DNA of 64,000 nt, from contig NZ_CP126980.1 in the NCBI RefSeq assembly GCF_030252345.1, positions 4,479,501-4,543,500 on the forward strand, in the 5' to 3' direction. How positions within the stretch are numbered: position 1 is the stretch's first letter; each line of letters starts with the position of its first letter. Position numbers and translations under genes: made by a program. The stretch comes from Actinoplanes oblitus. Lineage in GTDB: Bacteria; Actinomycetota; Actinomycetes; Mycobacteriales; Micromonosporaceae. This document shows, in pieces, positions 43,212 through 51,599 of the stretch. The notes under the pieces were generated by a model. It had not been told where the DNA came from and made no database searches. It saw nothing but the letters and a program-made list of their open reading frames with translations.

Positions 43212-43679
43212 GTGAGCATCGGCAAGGGCGACATCGCGCCCGACTTCGAACTGCCCGACCAGGACGGCACGCCGCGGCGGCTGACCGACCTGCTGGCGAA
43301 CGGTCCCGTGGTCCTCTTCTTCTACCCCGGGGCGATGACCAAGGGCTGCACCGCCGAGGCCTGCCACTTCCGCGACCTCGCGGCGGAGTACCGCGCGGCC
43401 GGCGTGCAGCGGGTCGGCATCAGCCGGGATCCGGTGGAGAAGCAGAAGCTCTTCGCGGAGACCTACACGTTCGACTACCCGCTGCTGTCCGACCCGGCAT
43501 CGGCGACCATCGCGGCGTACGGCGTGAAGCGCAAGCTGAACCTGGGCCCGCTGAGCACCAAGCGGATGACGTTCGTGATCGGCACCGACCGGACGGTCCT
43601 CGACGTGATCCACAGCGAGCTGGACATGAACCAGCATGCGGCGCAGGCGCTCAGCGTGGCGGCCGCGGCCAAGGCCTGA
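43212..43679 (+). CDS. peroxiredoxin (BCP/PrxQ-like)
   Basis: A 155-residue thiol peroxidase with IAPDFELPDQDGTPRRLTDLL and VVLFFYPGAMTKGCTAEACHFRDL. Peroxidatic Cys lies in KGCT and the resolving Cys five residues later (CTAEAC), as in PrxQ. The active-site motif is PxxxTKxC-like (YPGAMTKGCT), replacing the usual TPGCT. It reduces hydroperoxides in the cytosol using thioredoxin. The start is GTG without a strong ribosome site. It is followed after 4 bases by a hypothetical gene. Confidence 0.92.
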   Translation: MSIGKGDIAPDFELPDQDGTPRRLTDLLANGPVVLFFYPGAMTKGCTAEACHFRDLAAEYRAAGVQRVGISRDPVEKQKLFAETYTFDYPLLSDPASATIAAYGVKRKLNLGPLSTKRMTFVIGTDRTVLDVIHSELDMNQHAAQALSVAAAAKA

Positions 43680-43683
43680 TCCG

Positions 43684-44337
43684 GTGGGCGGGTCCTCGGT
43701 GGCCCGGCGGCAGGCCGAACTGCGGGCGCGGGTCGGCGAGCATCTGGAGCCGGGGGAGACCTGCCGGGCGGCCGTGTGGGTCGCCCGGGCGTCCGGGCTG
43801 TCGTTGATCTCACGGATCAGCGGGGCTTCACAGGGACCGCTGGCGCCGGCGCCGGTGGGGCCGCGCGGTGGCACTGCCGCCGGGTTGTATCGATGCCTGC
43901 CGGAGCATACGTCGGCGGCGGCGCTCGCGTTGACGGAGGCTCGGCTGCTGCTGTTCCTGCTCACCGAGGCGACGCCTTCTGATCGGACGGACCTGGCCGG
44001 CCCCGCGTCGGGCGGCCCCGCGCCGGCCGCGCCCGCGTCGGGCGGCCCCGCGCCGGATGGTCCCGCGCCGACCGCGCCCGCTTCGAGCGGATTCGCGGCG
44101 GTTACGTCTTTCGACCGGGTCAAGCTGGCTGTCCGTCGGCTGTTCTCCCGGACCGAGGCCGAGCCGCTGGCGCCGCTGGCACTGGCCTGGCAGTGTCAGC
44201 GGACCGCGCTGGACGCGGCCGCCGCGAGCGACCCGGAGGGCGAACTCTCGCTGCGCTTCACCGACGGGTCCCACCTGTCCGTGGTCGCTCCGGCGATGCT
44301 GGCCATCCCGTTCGCCACGGCGGTGAGCCGGCCGTGA
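43684..44337 (+). CDS. hypothetical protein with Gly/Pro/Ala-rich insert
   Basis: 217 residues from the GTG at 43684; a second GTG at 43699 is equally plausible. There is no signal peptide and the family is not recognised. N- and C-terminal folded parts (RARVGEHLEPGETCRAAVWVARASG, CLPEHTSAAALALTEARLLLFLL and WQCQRTALDAAAAS to LRFTDGSHLSVVAPAMLAI) flank a low-complexity insert of SGGPAPA-type repeats (about residues 110-140). It sits 4 bases after the peroxiredoxin stop, so probably the same transcript. Confidence 0.6.
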   Translation: MGGSSVARRQAELRARVGEHLEPGETCRAAVWVARASGLSLISRISGASQGPLAPAPVGPRGGTAAGLYRCLPEHTSAAALALTEARLLLFLLTEATPSDRTDLAGPASGGPAPAAPASGGPAPDGPAPTAPASSGFAAVTSFDRVKLAVRRLFSRTEAEPLAPLALAWQCQRTALDAAAASDPEGELSLRFTDGSHLSVVAPAMLAIPFATAVSRP

Positions 44338-44350
44338 GCGGCCATGATCT

Positions 44351-44416
44351 GGGCGTGAGTTGCCCGTGAGCCCGGCCTGAGTCGGGCGTGAGTTGCCCGT
44401 GAGCCCGGCCTGAGCT
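44351..44416. repeat. 33-bp tandem repeat in a 3' untranslated region
   Basis: Two near-identical 33-base units start GGGCGTGAGTTGCCCGTGAG (44351-44383, 44384-44416), with a degraded third to about 44440. Located just after the hypothetical gene stop and before the terminator. Confidence 0.85.
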
Positions 44417-44452
44417 GGGCCTGAGCCGCCCGTGAGCCGGGCCGGCCGTGCC

Positions 44453-44500
44453 TCGGCATCCGGCCGGGGCCGGCCACACTCACACTCGGCCGGATGCCGA
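44453..44500. terminator. bidirectional terminator, 14-bp perfect stem
   Basis: Arms 44453-44466 (TCGGCATCCGGCCG) and 44487-44500 are exact complements around a 20-base loop that itself is GC-rich. It lies between convergent genes and may serve both. Confidence 0.8.
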
Positions 44501-44508
44501 AACCCGGC

Positions 44509-45117
44509 CTAACGAAACGCGGAGCGGGCGGTGGGCGCCAGCCGCAGCCGCTCGGTCTTCACCACGTCGAAACCGGCCGGGACCGTCAGCTCCGGCTCCG
44601 CCGCCGCGCCGAACCACACGAACGCGTGCTCGCCCTCCCGCACCGGCAGCCGCGGGAAGTTGTTCTCGGCATACTCGGTGGCGAAGACGGCGCCCGCGTC
44701 GCGCTGCTGCCCGGTGAACCACCGCGTGAACTCCTCGTCGAAGGGTCGCTCCCGGTACCAGATCGTCGCCGTCAGCACGGTGCCCGGCCGGCCGGCGTCG
44801 CGGGGCGAGGCCGGCGGTGCGACGATGGCCCGCAACAGCAGCACGTCGTCGGAGTCGACCATCGTGGCGTTCGCCGCCGGGCCGTGCTCGCGCCACACCG
44901 GGCCGCCGTAGAACTCGGGCAACGCCCGGCCCCGCACCGCCATGTCCGGGAAGCCCCGCAGCCAGACGAACACGTCGGGCCGGTCCAGGTCGCGGAACTG
45001 GCCGAGCACGCGCATGCCCAGCGCCTCCTGCGACTCGACGAACTCCCTGTCGAACAGCTCGATCAGCTCGTCCCGGCGGCCGGGCCGCAGGGTGTACTGC
45101 CGCAGCTCGACGATCAC
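44509..45117 (-). CDS. NIPSNAP-family protein
   Basis: A 202-residue protein with two NIPSNAP-type ferredoxin-like halves: VELRQYTLRPGRRDELIELFDREFVESQEALGMRVLGQFRDLDRPDVFVWLRGFPDM, then a degenerate second copy (TATIWYRERPFDEEFTRWF). It starts at GTG overlapping the Rrf2 stop (GTGA), so it is coupled to that regulator. The family is found in stress and antibiotic-related contexts without clear chemistry. Confidence 0.82.
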   Translation of the reverse strand: MIVELRQYTLRPGRRDELIELFDREFVESQEALGMRVLGQFRDLDRPDVFVWLRGFPDMAVRGRALPEFYGGPVWREHGPAANATMVDSDDVLLLRAIVAPPASPRDAGRPGTVLTATIWYRERPFDEEFTRWFTGQQRDAGAVFATEYAENNFPRLPVREGEHAFVWFGAAAEPELTVPAGFDVVKTERLRLAPTARSAFR

Positions 45118-45539
45118 CGCAGAATCCTCTCCAGCATGCCGGCGATCGTCCGGCGGCGCAGTGCCGCCCCGAACGCCGCCGACGCGTCGTCGTAGACGTC
45201 GGTCAGGACCGGCTGGATGCCGCGGCCCACCGGGCACTCCGGGTTCGGCTCCGAGTTGTGCAGGGCCAGCAGTGGCTCCGGATCGACGGCCGCCCACACG
45301 TCGTACATGGTGATCTCGTCGGCCGGGCGGGCCAGCGCGAACCCGGCCCCGGTCCCGCGCCGTGCCCGGACCAGGCCGGCCCGGCGCAGGTCACCGAGGC
45401 TGCGCCGGAGGATGACCGGGTTGGTGTTGACGCTGGCGGCGACCTCGTCGGAGGTGAGCCAGGGCCGGCCGCGCCGGCGGGCCAGCTCCAGCCAGGCGAG
45501 GGCGTGCGCCGCAATGGTTACTCTGCTGTTCGATGGCAT
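45114..45539 (-). CDS. Rrf2-family regulator
   Basis: A 141-residue winged-helix protein (TIAAHALAWLELARRRGRPWLTSDEVAASVNTNPVILRRSLGDLRRAGLVRARRGTGAGFALA). It keeps only one Cys (NPECPVG) where iron-sulphur Rrf2 proteins have three, so it probably senses something other than a cluster, like the redox or ligand-type Rrf2/YwnA group. ATG at 45539 directly follows an operator-like element. It is in an operon with NIPSNAP. Confidence 0.85.
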   Translation of the reverse strand: MPSNSRVTIAAHALAWLELARRRGRPWLTSDEVAASVNTNPVILRRSLGDLRRAGLVRARRGTGAGFALARPADEITMYDVWAAVDPEPLLALHNSEPNPECPVGRGIQPVLTDVYDDASAAFGAALRRRTIAGMLERILR

Positions 45540-45540
45540 C

Positions 45541-45557
45541 GTAACCATTCTTGTTAC
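45541..45557. promoter_or_regulatory. Rrf2 operator candidate
   Basis: GTAACCATTCTTGTTAC has inverted GTAAC/GTTAC half-sites 7 bases apart. It abuts the Rrf2 start codon, and another GGTTAC half-site lies inside the gene at 45516-45521. Probably autoregulatory. Confidence 0.5.
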
Positions 45558-45594
45558 AAATGATCTTCACCGCAACCCCGCCCGCCGAGCGACC

Positions 45595-45810
45595 TCACTC
45601 CACGCGGGCGAGACGGCGATGCTCCACGAGGCCGACCAGATTACCCTCGGTGTCACGCAGGAACGCCTGAACCTCCTCGGTCCCGGCCGGTCCGAGTAGC
45701 CCGTCGGCGTGCGTGAAGACGACATGTGGCTCCGACACCACCGTGGCGCCCGCGCGGCGCATCCGCCCGACCACCGCGTCGACGTCCTCGACCAGGTCCG
45801 TCACGAGGAG
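45595..45810 (-). pseudogene. 5'-truncated VOC/glyoxalase-type gene
   Basis: About 70 codons (LLVTDLVEDVDAVVGRMRRAGATVVSEPHV to VQAFLRDTEGNLVGLVEHR) match the second half of a vicinal-oxygen-chelate domain, with the terminal metal-binding Glu region. The first half is absent; the upstream frame continues only as unrelated sequence. A deletion remnant. Confidence 0.6.
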
Positions 45811-45990
45811 GGATGAGGAGGGTGGGGGATCGGGCTCGCTGGCCGAACGACCTGTGGATTCGTGAGCATTCACAGTGTGCCGCGAGCTGGTTGCGTGATG
45901 AGGATCGATGGATTGTCGGATCGAGGACAGGGTCACGCCGTTGATACAACTACGGTGAGTATTACTAGTCGTGACGGAGCGGAGGCGATC

Positions 45991-46512
45991 ATGCCAACCG
46001 TCGTAACAGCCCCGCATCGAGGGACTGACCTGACCGGTGCTGGCCGATACTTTGCGCCGATGACCGCCAGCGCCATCTCCGTCATCAAAGCCATAGAGAT
46101 CAACCGGCCGGGGCTGTCCGAAACCAAACGGAACCTGCTGCTGTTCTTCTGCCAGGGGCACTACCTTGCCCTCGGTGGTGACGCCCTGTTCGGCGAAGCG
46201 CTGTACGCCGTCGAACACGGGGTCGCCCTCGACGATCTGTCCGAACCTGACGTCCTGGAACCGCCGCACAGCGGCGCCCTGAACGCCATCAACGGGGTAC
46301 TGCAGCGGTACGCCGATCTGTCCCCCGCCGACCTGCGCACCCTGATCCAGGCGTCCGCGCCGTGGCAACTCGCCATGAAGTCGGTGGGCAGCCCGCGGAT
46401 TGAGCTGGCGTGGCTGCGGGACTGGTTCACCCGACCCGACGAGACTGACGACCCCGCTGATGAGCGACCTACCCGTAAGCAGCTTGCGGCCTGGGCGGCC
46501 CGGAACGCTTGA
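45991..46512 (+). CDS. Panacea-domain protein, putative antitoxin
   Basis: A 173-residue protein. SETKRNLLLFFCQGHYLALGGDALFGEALYAVEHGVALDDL carries the signature layout of the Panacea (DUF4065/SocA-like) domain: a KLxKLLYYxQ-like helix, a G-x-LF strand-helix and an xxHGPV-like turn. GGAGG (45980-45984) is 6 bases before the chosen ATG; a later in-frame ATG at 46060 is a shorter option. Panacea proteins are known as versatile antitoxins. The following small gene, 38 bases downstream with a good ribosome site, would be the toxin. Confidence 0.75.
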   Translation: MPTVVTAPHRGTDLTGAGRYFAPMTASAISVIKAIEINRPGLSETKRNLLLFFCQGHYLALGGDALFGEALYAVEHGVALDDLSEPDVLEPPHSGALNAINGVLQRYADLSPADLRTLIQASAPWQLAMKSVGSPRIELAWLRDWFTRPDETDDPADERPTRKQLAAWAARNA

Positions 46513-46550
46513 ACCGCCACAGACTCGCCGCACCTTGCCAGGGAGGCTCG

Positions 46551-46862
46551 ATGAGCGATTCGGACCGGCTGTGGAAGCTGGAAGGATTCCCGGAGCATGT
46601 CGGTCCCGCTTCTGGCGAGGTGCAGCGGGCCTACGAGCTGTGGAAAGATCGCTGTCAGGTCAACCCGCAGTCGGCCGGCCGGCAGCTTGAGAGCGGAGAC
46701 CGGTACACGGCGCTGATCCCCGGCGGCCGATACGTCGACGATGCGTTCGGCGAACAGCAACTCATCTGCGACTACGAGATCAAACCCGGTTCATGGGGTA
46801 CTCCCGGCGAGGTGATGTATCTGGACTGCGGCTTTGTCGGGGCGGCGGACCAACCTGACTAG
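46551..46862 (+). CDS. small protein downstream of Panacea gene, putative toxin
   Basis: A 103-residue cytosolic protein with GGGAGG just before the ATG. The sequence VQRAYELWKDRCQVNPQSAGRQLESGDRYTALIPGGRYVDD to LICDYEIKPGSWGTPGEVMYLDCGF does not match a family I know. The alternating helix then beta layout and length are compatible with small RNase-like toxins. The antitoxin-type gene directly upstream is the main reason to suspect a toxin. Function is inferred from position only. Confidence 0.6.
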   Translation: MSDSDRLWKLEGFPEHVGPASGEVQRAYELWKDRCQVNPQSAGRQLESGDRYTALIPGGRYVDDAFGEQQLICDYEIKPGSWGTPGEVMYLDCGFVGAADQPD

Positions 46863-47239
46863 GTTCGCGTTGCGGCGTTTCGATGGTGGAGCGGTAGCTG
46901 TACCTGACTGCTCGGCGTCCCCGGGAATGCGGCTCCGGCGCCTGGGGAGCCGTTTCGGCCCGTTCAAGCTCGCAGTGGCCTGAGACCCGGACGTCGTCCT
47001 GGATTGGTCGGCGATGGTAGCGGGTGCGGAGTAGCTGCTTGGCGCAACAGCCCCGACGTTGCGGTCATCGCCACGTGACCAGGTAGTCCACTTGCGGTAC
47101 CGGTCGGAAGACAGCACTGTCCGTTAAGGCCATAACTTTGATGACTGCGAATGAGTTGGATCGGTGCGGCCGGGTTTCGTGGACTGGGGCCCGGCCGCCG
47201 ACCAGTCCAACCATCCCCGGTCCATGGAGCGACTGCCCT
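46863..47239. other. gene-free stretch
   Basis: No supported gene, repeat or clear hairpin was seen between the putative toxin and the lipoprotein gene. It presumably holds the lipoprotein promoter. Confidence 0.5.
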
Positions 47240-47641
47240 ATGCGGAACAAATCCTTCATCGCCGCGTTGGCCGTGACCGCAGCCATCGGGATCGCCTGCT
47301 CATCCGGTGGCGCTGACACGGCCGGTCCGGGCGCCCAGGACACTGCGGCAGATGGGAGCGCGGCAAAGAAGAAGTCCATCGTGCTGGAGGTGACCGGCGC
47401 GAAGAAGGCCGATATCACGTACGGCCTGAACTCGGATCAGTCACAGGACAACGGCGTCAAGGTGCCGTGGAAGAAGACGATGTCGTCGGGTGAGGCGATG
47501 ATCGTGGCGACGGTGCTCGCGCAGAACAAGGGTGCGGGCACGATCAAGTGCAGGATCACCGTGGATGGCAAGGTGGTGAAGGAGAACGCGTCGAAGGGCG
47601 AGTACGCGGTGGTCACCTGTACCACTGACGCCCTCACCTGA
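47240..47641 (+). CDS. MmpS-like lipoprotein
   Basis: A 133-residue lipoprotein with a signal sequence and lipobox (MRNKSFIAALAVTAAIGIAC, Cys20). After an Ala/Gly/Asp-rich linker, the domain VLEVTGAKKADITYGLNSDQSQDNGVKVPWKKTM to IKCRITVDGKVVKENASKGEYAVVTC matches the MmpS family of small surface beta-sandwich proteins that assist MmpL transporters. Two Cys in the domain may form a disulphide. No MmpL gene is nearby. The ATG at 47240 starts the signal peptide, with GGAG 10 bases upstream. Confidence 0.8.
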   Translation: MRNKSFIAALAVTAAIGIACSSGGADTAGPGAQDTAADGSAAKKKSIVLEVTGAKKADITYGLNSDQSQDNGVKVPWKKTMSSGEAMIVATVLAQNKGAGTIKCRITVDGKVVKENASKGEYAVVTCTTDALT

Positions 47642-47861
47642 CCGATTGCCATGCCAACCGCCCCGCCTGCACGAGGAGCCGGACTTCCGGACGAGTTCCC
47701 CGCCGGCCCCGACGGCGGCCGGCCGACCACCTGAGCGACGACCTGGCTACCGTCCTCCGGCGCCCGAGCCGGCCGGGCGGCGGCGCGTCAGGTGACGAAG
47801 TGGCGGCCCGGCCGCCGGTCGCGGCCGATGCCGTGACCGGCCGCCGGGGGAGTGGCCGGGG

Positions 47862-48263
47862 TCAGGAGGCCGGCGTCAGGATCTGGGCGACCTCCCAGGC
47901 GTTGCCCGCCGGGTCGGTGAACGCGACGGTGCGGCGTCCCCACGGGCGGTCGACAGGTCCGTTGAGGATGGTCACGCCGTGCTGCTTGAGCTCCTCGTAG
48001 ACCGCGTTGGCGTCGGCCACCTCGATGGTGATCAGCAGGCGGGCGCCGCTCCGCGGGCCGGCTACCGGGTGCGGCTCGACAAGTGTGCCGGCGCGGTCGG
48101 CGCGCAGGATGTTGATCATCAGGTTCTCGAGCCGGACCACCGCCGAGGCCTCGTCCGCCCAGACCACCTCGAGGCCGAAGACGTTCTCGTAGAACGCCCG
48201 GGTGGCGGCCAGATCCTCGGCGAAGATCGTGATGACCTCGATCTTGTTCAATCCCTTGATCAC
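47862..48263 (-). CDS. VOC-family (glyoxalase/bleomycin-resistance-like) protein
   Basis: A 133-residue single VOC module pair: IEVITIFAEDLAATRAFYENVFGLEVVWADEASAVVRLENLMINIL and then LLITIEVADANAVYEELKQHGVTILNGPVDRPWGRRTVAFTDPAGNAWEVAQ with the metal-binding Glu near the end. The start is GTG, or TTG four codons later. Probably a dioxygenase- or resistance-like enzyme; the substrate is unknown. Confidence 0.85.
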   Translation of the reverse strand: MIKGLNKIEVITIFAEDLAATRAFYENVFGLEVVWADEASAVVRLENLMINILRADRAGTLVEPHPVAGPRSGARLLITIEVADANAVYEELKQHGVTILNGPVDRPWGRRTVAFTDPAGNAWEVAQILTPAS

Positions 48264-48557
48264 GTATGCCCGTCCCTATTGCGAAGATAGTTTCGAGTCG
48301 TGATCGTATGACGGCCGCGGCGCCGGTAGGGGGCGCGCGCGGTTCCGGAACTCGTTGCGGGGCAGGTCGCTCGTCACCGTCGGAGTCACTGTGGCGTCCC
48401 GATTCCCCCGTACGCTTGCGCAACCGGGCGAGGAGCGACCTGCCTCCCACAACGGTGTCAATGCTCGCCGGTGGACCTTGTACGAAGCGTGGGAGACTCG
48501 TACCGTCCTTGTGAATTTCTTGAATCCCCTGGTCGGGGATGGGCGTGCGGAGGTCAG

Positions 48558-51500
48558 TTGGCGGCGGAGTTCGGGGTGCTCGGCGTGGTGGAGGCCCGCA
48601 TCGACGGCCGGTCCGTCGAGCTGGGGCACGCCAGGCAGCGGTGCGTGCTGGGGGTGCTGCTCGTCGAGGCGGGCCGTCCGGTCACGATGGACCAGCTGAT
48701 CGACCGGGTCTGGGGTGCCAACCCGCCGCAGCGGGCCGCCGGCGCTCTCTACAGTTACCTGTCCCGGCTGCGCGGCGCCCTCGCCGGCGCTACCGGCGTG
48801 GAGATCCGCCGGGAGCCGGGCGGTTACCTGCTCACCGTGGATCCGCAGGTGGTGGATCTGCACCGGTTCCGCGGCCTGATCCGGCTGGCCCGCGCGGCGG
48901 AGCCGGACCGGTCGGCCGCCGACCTGATCACCGGGGCGCTCCAGCTGTGGCGGGGCGACCCGTTCGCCGGGCTGGACACGCCGTGGCTGGCCGCCATGCG
49001 CCGCACGCTGCTCGGCGAGCGGTTCGCCGCCGAGCTGGACCGCAACGACGTGCTGCTGCGCCTGGGCCGGCACGGCGAGCTGCTGCCGGCGCTGACCGCC
49101 GCGGTCGCCGAGCATCCGCTGGACGAGCGGCTGGCCGGTCAGGCCATGCTGGCGCTGTACCGCTGCGGGCGCCAGGCCGACGCCGACGAGCAGTACCGGC
49201 GGATCCGCCGCAGCCTCGCCGACGAGCTGGGCAGCGATCCGGGCAGCGCGCTGCGCCGGCTGCACGAGCAGATCCTGGCGGCGGATCCGGCACTGGACGT
49301 GCCGGCGGCCGACCCGCGGAGCGCCGTCCCGGACGCGCCGGCCGGTGACGCCGGCAACCCCGTCGCGCCGCCGGTCGTCGCGGCGCCGGTGCCCACCCAG
49401 CTGCCGGCCGACGTGCGCGCGTTCACCGGGCGTGCCGGAGAACTCGCCACACTGGACCGGCTGCTGGTGACCCCGGGCGCCGAGCCGCCGCTGACCGTCG
49501 CCCTGCTGTCCGGTACGGCCGGCGTCGGCAAATCCGCCCTGGCGGTGCGCTGGGCCCACCGGGTCCGCGACGCGTTCCCGGACGGCCAGCTGTACGTGAA
49601 CCTGCGCGGCTACGACGCCGAACAGCCGGTGACCGTCGCCGACGCGCTGGCCGGCTTCCTCACCGCGCTCGGCGTCCGCGGCCCGGAGATCCCGCCGGGC
49701 AACGACGAGCGCGCCGCCCGCTACCGTTCCGAGCTCACCGGCCGGCGGATGCTGGTGCTGCTGGACAACGCGTCCTCGGTGGAGCAGGTCCGGCCGCTGC
49801 TGCCCGGCACCGGCTCGTGCCTGGTGCTGATCACCAGCCGTGACTCGCTGCCCGGCATGGTGGCGGTGCACGGCGCCGAACGGGTCAACCTCGACCTGCT
49901 CCCGCTGCCCGACGCGCTCACCCTGCTGCGCAAGCTGATCGGCACCCGGGTGGGCGCGGAGCCGGCCGCCGCCGAGGCGCTGGCCGCCGCCTGCGCCCGG
50001 CTGCCCCTGGCGCTGCGGATCGCCGCCGAGCTGGCCGCCGAACGCACCGACGTGCCGCTCGCCGAGCTCGTCGCCGAGCTGGGCGACCACCGGGTGCGGC
50101 TGGACCTGCTGGACGCGGGCGGGGATCCACGCGCCGAGGTCCGGGCGGTGTTCTCCTGGTCGTACCAAAATCTGCCGGACGCCGCGGCCCGGACCTTCCG
50201 GCTGCTCGGGCTGCATCCGGGGGAGACCGCGCACGTGGACGCGGTGGCCGCGCTGACCGGCAGCACCGCGAGCGAGGCACGGCGGCAGCTCGGCGTGCTG
50301 GTCCGCGCCAGCCTGGTCCAGGCCGGCCGCGGCGGCCGGTACAGCATGCACGACCTGCTGCGCGTCTACGCGGCGGAACTCGCCGCCGAGCACGACGGCG
50401 AGCCGGACCGGCGGGCGGCGCTGACCCGGCTGTTCGACCACTACCTCAGCCGGGCCGAGGCCGCGATGGGCACGCTGTACCCGGACGGCGCGACCGTGCC
50501 CGGCGACCCGGACGAGGCCCGCGCCTGGATCGAGGCGGAGCGGCCCAACCTGGCCGCCACCTGCGTCTACGGCGCGGCGCACGGCTTCTACCGGCACACC
50601 GTCGCACTGGTCGGCACGCTGTTCCGCTACCTGGACGCGGCCGGGCCGGTGGCTGAGGCGGCGACCGTCACCGCCTCCGCCGTGGCCGCGGCCCGGGCGA
50701 TCGGCGACGGCGCCGCGCAGGCGCGGTCGCTGTCCCAGCTGGGCCGCCTGCACCGGCGCCAGGGCCGCTTGCACGAGGCGGCGGCGACCTACCGACAGGC
50801 CCTTTTCCGGTACGCCGAACTCGGCGACCGGGCGGCCGAGGCGCAGGTCCTGCGCAACCTGGGCAGCGTCGACTGGCGGCTGGGCGACTACCGGCAGGCG
50901 GCCGACCACTACCGCCGGGCCTGGACCCTCTACGAGCAGCTGGGCGACGACGCCGGGCAGGCCGACGCGCTGGTCCGGCTGGGCCTGGTCGACGCGCGGC
51001 TGGGCGACCAGGACCAGGCGGTGCGGCGCTTCGAGTCGGCGCTGGAGCTGTATGCCCTGCTCGGCGACCGGTACAGCGAGGCGTACGTGCTGTCCCTGCT
51101 GGCCCGGCAGCCGCGGCACCCGACCGGCCTGGAGCGCGCCGCCGCCCATCTCGAGCAGAGCCTCGCGGCGGTCCGGCGCGCCGGTGACCGGACCGCCGAG
51201 GCGTACGCGCTGACCGACCTGGCCGCCGTCCATGCCCGCCAGGGCCGGCTCACCGAGGCGGCCGGCCAGCTGCGCCGGGCGCTGGTGCTGCACCAGCGGA
51301 TCGGCGACCGGGCCAGCGAGGCCGAGGCGCTCAACGACCTCGGCCAGGTGCTGCGCGCCGCCGGGCAGGCCGGCGAGGCCCGGACCCGGCACGGCCAGGC
51401 CCTCGACCTGGCCGAGGAGATCGGCGACAGGTACGAGACGGCGCGCGCCCACGACGGCATCGCGGCGGCCCTGCGCGACCTGGGTGACGCCGGCGAAGGT

Positions 51501-51581
51501 CAGCAGCACCTCGACCGCGCCCGGCGCATCTTCGCCGACCTGCGGGTCCCCGCCGCCCCGGCCGTGGAGCTGCCGGCGTAA
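48558..51581 (+). CDS. AfsR-like SARP regulator with NB-ARC and TPR domains
   Basis: A 1007-residue multidomain regulator. The N-terminal OmpR-type DNA-binding domain (EFGVLGVVEARIDGRSVELGHARQRCVLGVLLVEAGRPVTMDQLIDRVWG) and BTAD helices (about 90-245, with DLHRFRGLIRLARAAEPDRSAADLITGALQLWRGDPFAG) are followed by a linker. An NB-ARC ATPase carries P-loop GTAGVGKSAL (Lys325) and RMLVLLDNA, and about 350 C-terminal residues are TPRs. This is the layout of AfsR, an activator of secondary metabolism. TTG is chosen as start with GGAGG (48549-48553) 4 bases before. Its tail is followed 37 bases later by the IS element on the other strand. Confidence 0.92.
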   Translation: MAAEFGVLGVVEARIDGRSVELGHARQRCVLGVLLVEAGRPVTMDQLIDRVWGANPPQRAAGALYSYLSRLRGALAGATGVEIRREPGGYLLTVDPQVVDLHRFRGLIRLARAAEPDRSAADLITGALQLWRGDPFAGLDTPWLAAMRRTLLGERFAAELDRNDVLLRLGRHGELLPALTAAVAEHPLDERLAGQAMLALYRCGRQADADEQYRRIRRSLADELGSDPGSALRRLHEQILAADPALDVPAADPRSAVPDAPAGDAGNPVAPPVVAAPVPTQLPADVRAFTGRAGELATLDRLLVTPGAEPPLTVALLSGTAGVGKSALAVRWAHRVRDAFPDGQLYVNLRGYDAEQPVTVADALAGFLTALGVRGPEIPPGNDERAARYRSELTGRRMLVLLDNASSVEQVRPLLPGTGSCLVLITSRDSLPGMVAVHGAERVNLDLLPLPDALTLLRKLIGTRVGAEPAAAEALAAACARLPLALRIAAELAAERTDVPLAELVAELGDHRVRLDLLDAGGDPRAEVRAVFSWSYQNLPDAAARTFRLLGLHPGETAHVDAVAALTGSTASEARRQLGVLVRASLVQAGRGGRYSMHDLLRVYAAELAAEHDGEPDRRAALTRLFDHYLSRAEAAMGTLYPDGATVPGDPDEARAWIEAERPNLAATCVYGAAHGFYRHTVALVGTLFRYLDAAGPVAEAATVTASAVAAARAIGDGAAQARSLSQLGRLHRRQGRLHEAAATYRQALFRYAELGDRAAEAQVLRNLGSVDWRLGDYRQAADHYRRAWTLYEQLGDDAGQADALVRLGLVDARLGDQDQAVRRFESALELYALLGDRYSEAYVLSLLARQPRHPTGLERAAAHLEQSLAAVRRAGDRTAEAYALTDLAAVHARQGRLTEAAGQLRRALVLHQRIGDRASEAEALNDLGQVLRAAGQAGEARTRHGQALDLAEEIGDRYETARAHDGIAAALRDLGDAGEGQQHLDRARRIFADLRVPAAPAVELPA

Positions 51582-51599
51582 GAGGTGTCGCGGAGCCCA

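Noticed and set aside
44351..44440. Possible CRISPR array
   Set aside because: The 33-bp units are directly adjacent without spacers.
48276..51580. Very long minus-strand reading frame over the AfsR-like gene
   Set aside because: Antisense to a gene with clear domains; its composition is Arg/Gly/Val-rich shadow sequence with no motif. Kept only as an oddity of the transposase frame.
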